This document shows positions 1 through 4,516 of a DNA stretch of 9,100 nucleotides, one piece after another (the stretch's first letter is position 1; the number at the start of each line of letters is the position of its first letter). Under the pieces are notes generated by a model. It did no database searches and had not been told where the DNA came from. It saw only the letters and a program-made list of their open reading frames with translations. The position numbers were made by a program, and so were the translations under genes. The DNA is from Microbacteriaceae bacterium UBA4731 (lineage in GTDB: Bacteria > Actinomycetota > Actinomycetes > Actinomycetales > Microbacteriaceae). Location: NCBI GenBank assembly GCA_002404115.1, contig DHJB01000022.1:1-9100 (forward strand). Direction: 5' to 3'.

Positions 1-130
1 TCACGGCCGCATCGACCAGATCGCGGAGGGAATCGGCCATCTTCGCGACCAGGCTGCGCTCATCCGGGGGAGGCTCATCGCCGGGCGAGCTGCCGCCGGG
101 CGGGGTGTGACGTTCATCTGATTGGCCCAT
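1..130 (-). CDS. Unidentified protein, N-terminal part only (runs off left edge)
   Basis: An ATG at 130-128 on the minus strand opens a frame that stays open to the window edge, giving 43 codons. The first 25 or so residues are rich in Pro, Gly, Asp and Glu and look disordered. They are followed by a likely helix with the sequence SLVAKMADSLRDLVDAAV. There is no Shine-Dalgarno sequence; the ATG sits six bases after a -10-like hexamer, so a leaderless mRNA is likely. The promoter matches the DNA-damage consensus described in the next entry. The helix resembles the start of DUF222/13E12-type HNH endonucleases, which are often damage-induced in actinobacteria, but 43 residues are too few to assign a family. 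The start and frame are fairly secure; the function is unknown. Confidence 0.6.
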   Translation of the reverse strand, partial: MGQSDERHTPPGGSSPGDEPPPDERSLVAKMADSLRDLVDAAV

Positions 131-160
131 GAACGTAGTACAAACCCAGCCACTGACATT
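131..160 (-). promoter_or_regulatory. PafBC / RecA-NDp-type DNA-damage promoter
   Basis: On the minus strand TGTCAGTG (158-151) is followed by exactly eight bases and then TGTACT (142-137), six more bases and the ATG at 130. The LexA-independent damage promoter known from mycobacteria is tTGTCRGTG-N8-TANNNT. The upstream half matches fully, apart from an A at the weakly conserved first base. The -10 differs at one fixed base (TG instead of TA). The spacing and the position directly before a start codon make chance less likely. It would drive the left-edge gene. Confidence 0.6.
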
Positions 161-279
161 TCTTCACCTGTGGTAAGCCCGCGTCTTGCGGCGCAGAAGA
201 AGCACCTTCCCGGTCGAAACGAGGGTATTTTTCTGTGATTCAGTCCCCTGCAGGAGCCTCGACAGGCTGGACCAGCGCG

Positions 280-302
280 GCTCCAGACCCGTTACCGGGA
301 GC
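280..302 (-). terminator. Weak hairpin 3' of the 141-aa gene
   Basis: GCTCC (280-284) and GGAGC (298-302) can pair, with an alternative inner stem CCCG/CGGG (288-291 with 296-299) around TTAC. It lies five bases beyond the minus-strand stop codon at 307. There is no U-tract, so a role in ending transcription is only inferred from position. The rest of 160-306 shows nothing else I can support. Confidence 0.3.
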
Positions 303-306
303 GGAT

Positions 307-732
307 TCAGTCCGGCGAACCGCCGGCGACGGCGAGAGCCATCAGCCCCAGGAGCGCAGCGCCGTAGGCATCCGCCGCGGCGTCGGCATCGAAGGCCACG
401 GGCGCCCCGCCCAGCTCGACCTCGACCCGGTACGCCGACTCCCCCAGCCGCTGGAGCGAGTGGAATGTGCCGCTGAGCAACTCGCGGAGCTGGTCCTCGC
501 GAGGCAGCCACAGCGCGTGCTCGAGCGCGAGCGAATCGAGCGCCCACTCGGTCGTGCCGTTGAAGCCGAGGATCGTGCCCGTGTCGAATTCGTGGGCTTC
601 GATCGTCATCTCGCTGACCGTGAACACGTCGCTTTCGAAGTCCGGCCGTTCGATCTGAAAGGCGTCACCGGACACCGGATGCCAGCGCAGGCCGGCTTCC
701 CGCAGGGCCCGCGCTCTGTCGATGGAGATCAT
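307..732 (-). CDS. Conserved-looking 141-aa protein of unknown function
   Basis: The protein has 141 residues and starts at the ATG 732-730. GGAG lies about eight bases upstream, and this start leaves a clean 61-bp divergent gap to the DUF167 gene. There is no signal peptide and no clear membrane anchor; the C-terminal 25 residues are Ala/Leu/Gly-rich and may form one hydrophobic helix. The middle (about residues 30-80) is acidic and aromatic, with the stretches FTVSEMTIEAHEF and GFNGTTEWALDSLALE. I recall similar short proteins in Microbacteriaceae under the inherited name 'pilus assembly protein CpaE'. That name is not supported here: there is no P-loop or ATPase motif and no pilus gene nearby. 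It is very likely a real gene, judged by codon pattern and ribosome binding site. Confidence 0.8.
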   Translation of the reverse strand: MISIDRARALREAGLRWHPVSGDAFQIERPDFESDVFTVSEMTIEAHEFDTGTILGFNGTTEWALDSLALEHALWLPREDQLRELLSGTFHSLQRLGESAYRVEVELGGAPVAFDADAAADAYGAALLGLMALAVAGGSPD

Positions 733-793
733 GGGTTTCACTCCGCCCGGTAGCGTTGTGGGGAGCACTGCGCCCAGACCCGGAAGGACCGGA

Positions 794-1039
794 GTGACCC
801 CGCTGAATCTCACCGTACGCGTCAAACCCGGTAGTCGTAAAGGCCCGCTCGTCGTCGGGGACGACGGGGCGGATGCGTCCCTGACGGTCTTCCTGCAGCA
901 GCGCGCGGTTGACGGCGCGGCCAACGAAGCGCTCGTCCGTCTGCTCGCCCAGCATTTCGGCGTGGCCAGGAGCGCGGTGACGATCATCCGTGGGCACACC
1001 TCACGGGTCAAGCACGTGCGAATCGACGACGCGTCGTGA
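794..1039 (+). CDS. DUF167 / YggU family protein
   Basis: From the GTG at 794 this is an 81-aa protein. It has the family pattern: a strand with VRVKPGSRKG (residues 8-17), then VFLQQRAVDGAANEALVRLL (residues 32-51), and IIRGHTSRVKHVRI near the end. DUF167 proteins are small, soluble alpha/beta proteins found across bacteria, archaea and eukaryotes; their function is not settled. The 794 start is preferred because GGAAGG (782-787) lies six bases upstream and the family core begins just after it. In-frame ATGs at 722 and 731 would overlap the start of the divergent gene and add a Pro/Gly-rich head not typical of the family. The last codons and the stop lie inside a long palindrome. Confidence 0.88.
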   Translation: MTPLNLTVRVKPGSRKGPLVVGDDGADASLTVFLQQRAVDGAANEALVRLLAQHFGVARSAVTIIRGHTSRVKHVRIDDAS

Positions 1040-1053
1040 CGATTCGCACGTGC
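1012..1053. terminator. 20-bp palindrome across the DUF167 stop codon
   Basis: GCACGTGCGAATCG (1012-1025) is repeated as a perfect inverse at 1040-1053. The inner ACGACG/CGTCGT (1026-1037) is itself self-complementary, and only GA (1038-1039) is unpaired. As RNA this would form a stem of about 18 pairs with a two-base bulge. It sits between two convergent genes (stops at 1039 and 1092), so a two-way transcription barrier is the simplest reading. There is no U-tract. Confidence 0.6.
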
Positions 1054-1059
1054 CTGTGT

Positions 1060-1075
1060 CCCGGCTGACGCCGGG
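1060..1075. terminator. Short GC hairpin between convergent genes
   Basis: CCCGGC (1060-1065), loop TGAC, GCCGGG (1070-1075) form a perfect six-pair stem. It lies just past the large palindrome and 17 bases beyond the stop of the minus-strand FKBP gene. No T-run follows on either strand. It may add to termination between the two genes. Confidence 0.35.
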
Positions 1076-1091
1076 GCATAGCTGACGGTGC

Positions 1092-1463
1092 TTAGCTAAC
1101 GCCGAGCAGGTCGATCACGAAGATCAGCGTCTGGCCGGAGAGGCGGTGGCCTCCGCCGGCGGGGCCGTAGGCCAGCTGCGGCGGTACGACGAGCTTGCGA
1201 CGTCCGCCGACCTTCATGCCGGGGATCCCCTGCTGCCAGCCGGCGATGAGGGAGCCGAGCGGGAAGTTGATCGACTGGCCGCGGTTCCACGACGAGTCGA
1301 ATTCGTCACCGGAGTCGTACTCGACACCCAGGTAGTGCACGTCGACGGTGGCGCCTGGCGTTGCTTCGGCACCCTCCCCGACGACGATGTCAACAATCTC
1401 GAGTTCCTCGGGCGCGGGGCCCTCCGGGGCGTCCAATTCGGGCTTTGAGTTCAAATCAGTCAT
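1092..1463 (-). CDS. FKBP-type peptidyl-prolyl cis-trans isomerase
   Basis: This 123-aa cytosolic protein catalyses cis-trans isomerisation of peptide bonds before proline and helps protein folding. One FKBP domain spans about residues 25-123. The residues lining the FKBP12 pocket can be matched: Y44 (VHYLG), F55-D56 (DEFDSS), I73 and W76 (LIAGWQQG), and Y99 (LAYG). The usual GxGGxIPPNATLxF stretch is here PAGGGHRLSGQTLIF, with no PP; the TLIF strand is kept. There is no signal peptide, so it is not a lipoprotein or secreted form. The frame stays open upstream for 83 more codons, but that part is low in character and crosses two hairpins, so the ATG at 1463 is taken. It sits six bases after a -10-like TTGGAT. 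It is convergent with the DUF167 gene. Confidence 0.93.
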   Translation of the reverse strand: MTDLNSKPELDAPEGPAPEELEIVDIVVGEGAEATPGATVDVHYLGVEYDSGDEFDSSWNRGQSINFPLGSLIAGWQQGIPGMKVGGRRKLVVPPQLAYGPAGGGHRLSGQTLIFVIDLLGVS

Positions 1464-1475
1464 GTGTCTATCCAA
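1464..1475 (-). promoter_or_regulatory. Candidate -10 and leaderless start of the FKBP gene
   Basis: On the minus strand TTGGAT (1475-1470) is followed by AGACAC and then ATG. The arrangement hexamer-N6-start is the same as at other genes here, and the AGACA spacer is shared with the 6153 gene. No clear -35 is visible. An alternative is translation from a longer mRNA, since a strong Shine-Dalgarno sequence lies further upstream. Confidence 0.4.
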
Positions 1476-1500
1476 CCGGATTCCCGCGCCGATCGCACAC
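1468..1500 (-). other. Possible ten-codon leader frame with strong ribosome site
   Basis: On the minus strand AAGGAGG (1516-1510) is one of the strongest Shine-Dalgarno matches in the window. Nine bases later a GTG opens a frame of ten codons (VCDRRGNPVG) that ends at TAG 1470-1468, four bases before the FKBP ATG. It could be a leader peptide coupled to the FKBP gene, or the purine run may be accidental. Confidence 0.15.
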
Positions 1501-1554
1501 TGGAGAATTCCTCCTTGCGCGAACGGGCCTGGAAGGTGCAGGCTGGTACCAGGC

Positions 1555-1619
1555 AAAAAAACTCGCTGTACCCGGGAGAGTCGTAGGCAGTGCCACACCA
1601 CCGGGCGGCGAGTTTTTTT
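1555..1619. terminator. Two-way terminator-like inverted repeat with A7/T7 ends
   Basis: AAAAAAACTCGC (1555-1566) pairs perfectly with GCGAGTTTTTTT (1608-1619). A second block CCCGG (1571-1575) pairs with CCGGG (1601-1605) inside it. On either strand the GC stem is followed by seven T, as in an intrinsic terminator. It would stop read-through from the PrsW gene into the FKBP gene. The 25-base loop is longer than usual. Confidence 0.55.
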
Positions 1620-1654
1620 GTGCCCGCGCCCGGCTCCCCGTGCCCGCGCCGCAT

Positions 1655-1719
1655 CCCGCGAGTGAGCAGTTTTGGCGCTTCCCGACCCTGCGGTACCGCC
1701 GAAACTGCTCACTCGCGGG
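1655..1719. repeat. 65-bp intergenic palindrome, copy 1
   Basis: Two 23-base arms (1655-1677 and 1697-1719) are inverse copies with one difference, which would be a G:U pair in RNA. The loop is 19 bases. The left arm has CCCGCGAG and GCAGTTTTGG as landmarks. It has the same length and outer and core sequence as the palindrome at 2965-3029. It lies 57 bases past the stop of the PrsW gene. It may act as a terminator, or be a dispersed palindromic repeat, or both. Confidence 0.75.
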
Positions 1720-1776
1720 CCTGGGACGCCGATCGCGGATGCTGATCGCGAGACGGATGCCGGATGCCGTCAGGCG

Positions 1777-2952
1777 TCAGCCGTGCACGGCGGCGCGGTC
1801 GGCAGCGAGCCGACCCAGGAGCTGCGCTTCGTCTGCGCGGTCGATGCGGCCGGTCCTTCCGGTGAGCATGCGTTCGCGGGCGAACGCGAGGCGGGCCGCA
1901 TCCGTCATGAAACGGCGCATCGCGAGCCTCTTGGCCCGGGGCTGGGCGGCCGACCAGGCGCGAGCCTGCCGGCGACCGGCGGGGGTTGCGAGCATCGCGA
2001 CCTCGGCAGGGGTGAACCAGCCGGCCGCCGCGTACTCGTTGAGGCGCGTGAGCGTGACCCTGACCTCCCGGCGGCGCAACACAACCACGACCACGACTCC
2101 CCCGATGAAGACCGGGACCTGAACGACCAGATAGTAGGAAATGAGCGACACGTCACTGGCGACGAAGAAGAACGCTCCGTTCCAGAGGGCATGCAGGAAC
2201 ATCGCCGGCAGGAGACCGAGCAGGAAATACCCGACCGCGCCCCCAGCGCCCGTTCGCCGGGCCGCCGCGATCCCCAGCGCGATGCCGGTGCAGACCGTGA
2301 ACATGACGTGCGCGAACGGGGACAGCACACCGCGCACGAGAAAGGTCACGCCCAGGGTGTCGAGGCCGCCGTTGACCATGGCGAGTCCGAAGTACTGGAT
2401 GTTCTCCGAAAATGCGAAGCCCGCGGCGATCGTCGCGCCGTAGACAATGCCGTCGATGGGACCGTCGAACTGCCGGCGCATCGCCCAGAAGAGCAGCAGG
2501 ATCCCGATTCCCTTCGCGGTCTCCTCGACTATCGGCCCCTGGATGATCGCGGAAACAAAGTCGACTCCGCCGGGTTCGCCGCCGCTCGCCCGTTTGGCCA
2601 GCTCCACGCCCAGGTCGAAGATAAGGGCCGTCAGGATTGAAACGCCGGCGCCCCAGAGCAATGCGAACCAGAGCGCGGGACGCGGCTCCGGTTCCCAGCG
2701 GTCGATCCCGCGCACGACGAGCAGGATCACCGTCAGTGGGACGAGCGCGAGGAGCATGCACACGAGCAGCCGGCCCGGGCCGAGGAACGTCGAGAAGTAC
2801 ACGAGCACCAGCAGCACGGCCAGTCCGGCGATGACAAGGCCGACGATCGCGAGCACGACCGCGCCGACGCTGGAGCGCGGCGCAGGGGCCGTCCACACGG
2901 GCTGCACCGGCTGGCTGGTCGGCTGCACGGGATGCTGCGGATCGAAAGTCAT
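1777..2952 (-). CDS. PrsW-family intramembrane metalloprotease
   Basis: The 391-aa membrane protein belongs to the PrsW family of the CPBP-like intramembrane protease clan. Its founding member in Bacillus subtilis cuts the anti-sigma factor RsiW. A Pro/Gln-rich cytosolic head (1-28) leads into about eight hydrophobic segments between residues 29 and 292. The family motifs are present: RWEPEP (85-90), EETAK (143-147) with the paired glutamates, FSEN (181-184), H215 (FAHVMFT) and HALWN (254-258). These supply the expected metal and catalytic residues. About 100 basic, helical residues follow the last membrane segment (293-391), more than in the Bacillus protein. The start at 2952 has a G-run just upstream; ATG 2961 and GTG 2967 are alternatives, but the last reaches into a palindrome. 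No sigma or anti-sigma gene is nearby, so the substrate is unknown. Confidence 0.92.
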   Translation of the reverse strand: MTFDPQHPVQPTSQPVQPVWTAPAPRSSVGAVVLAIVGLVIAGLAVLLVLVYFSTFLGPGRLLVCMLLALVPLTVILLVVRGIDRWEPEPRPALWFALLWGAGVSILTALIFDLGVELAKRASGGEPGGVDFVSAIIQGPIVEETAKGIGILLLFWAMRRQFDGPIDGIVYGATIAAGFAFSENIQYFGLAMVNGGLDTLGVTFLVRGVLSPFAHVMFTVCTGIALGIAAARRTGAGGAVGYFLLGLLPAMFLHALWNGAFFFVASDVSLISYYLVVQVPVFIGGVVVVVVLRRREVRVTLTRLNEYAAAGWFTPAEVAMLATPAGRRQARAWSAAQPRAKRLAMRRFMTDAARLAFARERMLTGRTGRIDRADEAQLLGRLAADRAAVHG

Positions 2953-2964
2953 GCCCCCCATTCT

Positions 2965-3029
2965 CACGCGAGAACGCAGTTGTGGCCGCTATACGGCGCT
3001 CAGAACGACCACAACTGCAGTTTCGCGGG
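2965..3029. repeat. 65-bp intergenic palindrome, copy 2
   Basis: Arms 2965-2988 and 3006-3029 are inverse copies with five differences. The perfect core is GCAGTTGTGG (2976-2985) with CCACAACTGC (3009-3018), and the outer CGCGA (2967-2971) pairs with TCGCG (3023-3027). It lines up without gaps with the palindrome at 1655-1719 in the outer eight bases and the GCAGTT-TGG core, while the centres differ. It lies eight bases past the stop of the GlcD-like gene and just before the PrsW start, so it could end the one transcript and affect the start of the other. Confidence 0.72.
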
Positions 3030-3037
3030 GAGGGAAC

Positions 3038-4429
3038 TCAGGCGGGGAACATTATTCCCGGGTTGAGGATGCCGAGCGGGTCGAAGACCGCCTTGATCCG
3101 TCGCTGCAGGTCCAGGCTCGTGTCGCCGAGCTCCTCGGCCAGCCAGCGCCGCTTGAGCACGCCGACCCCGTGCTCGCCGGTGAGCGTGCCGCCCAGCGCG
3201 AGCGCGGCGCGGAAGAGCTCGTCGGCCGCGGCCCAGATGTGGTCCGGCACGATCGGGGTATCCACCGCCCGGTTTGGATCCGCGGGGATCACGAAGTTCG
3301 GGTGCAGGTTGCCGTCCCCCGCATGGGCGACCGTCGGGATCGGCACGCCCGTGCGGGCGCTGATATCCGCGATCGCCTGGAACATTTCTGCCATCCGCGA
3401 GCGCGGCACGGAGACGTCCTCGATGAGCACCTCGCCCCGCGCTGCGAGCGCCGGGTGGAACGCACGCCGGATGGCCAGCAGCCGCTCGCCGGACTCGGCG
3501 TCCGTGGACAGGCGCGCCTCACCGCCCGCCGCCCGCAGCACCTCGAGGGCCGCCTCGGCCTCCGCGAGCGCCGCCGGGCCATCCGTCTGAACGAGCAGGA
3601 ACGCGCCCCGCAGCGGAAGGCCGGCCGAACCGTCCGGCCCGAGGTAGTCCGCGATCGCGACCAGGGCGACCTCGTCGAGGAGCTCCATCACCGCCGGCCG
3701 AACCCGCGCCGCCGTGATCGCGGCGGATGCGGCGGCCGCGGCCGTGACATCCGGGAACACCGCCCCGATCGTGACGACGCCGCCCGGTGTGACGGCCCGA
3801 ACCCGCACCGTCGCCTCCACGATCACGCCGAGCGTGCCCTCTGAGCCGGTGAGCAGGGCGGTCAGGTCGTAGCCGGTGACGCCCTTCACCGTGCGGTGCC
3901 CGGTACGAAGCAGCGTGCCGTCGGCGAGCACGACGGCCAGGCCCAGCACGGCCTCGCGGGTGACCCCGTACTTCGCGCAGAGCAGCCCGCCCGCGTTCGT
4001 CGCGATGTTGCCGCCGACGGTGGAGATCGCCTTGCTGGCCGGGTCGGGCGCGAACCAGAGCCCGTGGGCCGCGAGCGCGTTGTTCAGGTCCTGGTTGATC
4101 AGCCCCGGTTCGACGACGGCGAGTTCGTCCGCCGGTCTGATCTCCAGGATGCGGTTCATCCGCACCACGGTGAGCACGATCGACCCGTCAGTGCCGCACG
4201 CTCCCCCGGCCAACCCGGTGCCCGCCCCGCGCGTGACGACCGGCACGTGGTACTCCGTCGCGATCCGCATCGTCGCCTGCACGTCTGCGACGGATGCGGC
4301 GCGCACGACGGCCAGCGGCATCCCGGGGGCCACCCAGCCCGACTTGTCGACGCGCGAGGCCGCCAGGTCCGCGGGATCCACGCTCACGATCTCGCCGAGT
4401 TCGGCCTGGAGACGAGCCAATGCAGTCAT
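3038..4429 (-). CDS. FAD-linked oxidase, GlcD / D-lactate dehydrogenase type
   Basis: The 463-aa protein has a PCMH-type FAD-binding domain (about 35-215) and a C-terminal FAD-oxidase domain (about 220-461). Visible motifs are RGAGTGLAGGA (67-77), the pyrophosphate-binding loop; TGSEGTLGVI (194-203); HAGDGNLHPNF (369-379); GEHGVG (418-423); and a closing NPGIM (456-460). The family oxidises 2-hydroxy acids such as glycolate, D-lactate or D-2-hydroxyglutarate; the sequence alone does not fix the substrate. No Fe-S partner (GlcF) or GlcE gene is adjacent, and there is no C-terminal Fe-S domain, so it probably works alone. ATG 4429 follows TATCCT by seven bases and fits the family start. An ATG 13 codons upstream would cross this promoter and is rejected. 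Confidence 0.93.
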   Translation of the reverse strand: MTALARLQAELGEIVSVDPADLAASRVDKSGWVAPGMPLAVVRAASVADVQATMRIATEYHVPVVTRGAGTGLAGGACGTDGSIVLTVVRMNRILEIRPADELAVVEPGLINQDLNNALAAHGLWFAPDPASKAISTVGGNIATNAGGLLCAKYGVTREAVLGLAVVLADGTLLRTGHRTVKGVTGYDLTALLTGSEGTLGVIVEATVRVRAVTPGGVVTIGAVFPDVTAAAAASAAITAARVRPAVMELLDEVALVAIADYLGPDGSAGLPLRGAFLLVQTDGPAALAEAEAALEVLRAAGGEARLSTDAESGERLLAIRRAFHPALAARGEVLIEDVSVPRSRMAEMFQAIADISARTGVPIPTVAHAGDGNLHPNFVIPADPNRAVDTPIVPDHIWAAADELFRAALALGGTLTGEHGVGVLKRRWLAEELGDTSLDLQRRIKAVFDPLGILNPGIMFPA

Positions 4430-4442
4430 GGGCCTCAGGATA
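4430..4442 (-). promoter_or_regulatory. Candidate -10 of the GlcD-like gene
   Basis: TATCCT (4442-4437 on the minus strand) fits TANNNT and stands seven bases before the ATG, as in a leaderless transcript. A GAGG inside the spacer is too close to the ATG to be a good ribosome site. No -35 is recognisable. Confidence 0.45.
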
Positions 4443-4504
4443 GCGCGGCAGGAGAGCACCCCGGCCATGTCCGATTTCCGCTACCAGAGGCCGCCGCAAC
4501 GTGA

Positions 4505-4516
4505 CAGTCTGGGATT
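4505..4516 (+). promoter_or_regulatory. Candidate -10 of the Ada-AlkA gene, with flanking GTGACA repeats
   Basis: CAGTCT (4505-4510) is followed by six bases and the GTG start. It is a poor -10 (CA instead of TA), which would suit an activator-dependent promoter. GTGACA occurs at 4501-4506 and again at 4517-4522, the second being the start of the gene itself. The protein's own AraC-type domain is the likely activator, but no known Ada box is visible. Confidence 0.3.

Larger units (their letters stand above)
1464..1776. other. Gene-free stretch between the FKBP and PrsW genes
   Basis: These 313 bases hold no protein I can support. From left to right they contain the probable FKBP promoter, a strong Shine-Dalgarno sequence with a ten-codon frame, a Kpn-type palindrome GGTACC (1546-1551), a large A7/T7 inverted repeat (1555-1619) and a 65-bp palindrome (1655-1719). 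The bases 1720-1776 show nothing notable. Frames that cross the region are full of Arg and change character at the hairpins. Confidence 0.7.

Noticed and set aside
128..142. LexA (SOS) box at the left-edge promoter
   Set aside because: GAAC is present at 131-134 but the partner half GTTC at the right spacing is missing.
307..732. CpaE pilus assembly protein
   Set aside because: CpaE is a much longer MinD-like ATPase; here there is no P-loop and no tad/flp pilus gene.
722..793. Longer DUF167 protein from ATG 722 or 731
   Set aside because: The added 21-24 residues are Gly/Pro-rich, overlap the divergent gene's start region and lack the good ribosome site that precedes GTG 794.
1464..1712. 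N-terminal extension of the FKBP gene by 83 codons in the same open frame
   Set aside because: The extra part is Arg/Gly/Ala-rich without family likeness, crosses the A7/T7 hairpin, reaches into the 65-bp palindrome, and lies upstream of a good ATG with a -10-like element.
1672..2640. Long plus-strand open frame opposite the PrsW gene
   Set aside because: The product is a charged, low-complexity string with no domain; the opposite strand has clear PrsW motifs. It is a by-product of high GC.
2447..3844. 465-codon plus-strand open frame opposite the PrsW and GlcD-like genes
   Set aside because: It spans two well-supported minus-strand genes and the palindrome between them, and its composition is Ser/Arg-rich without motifs.
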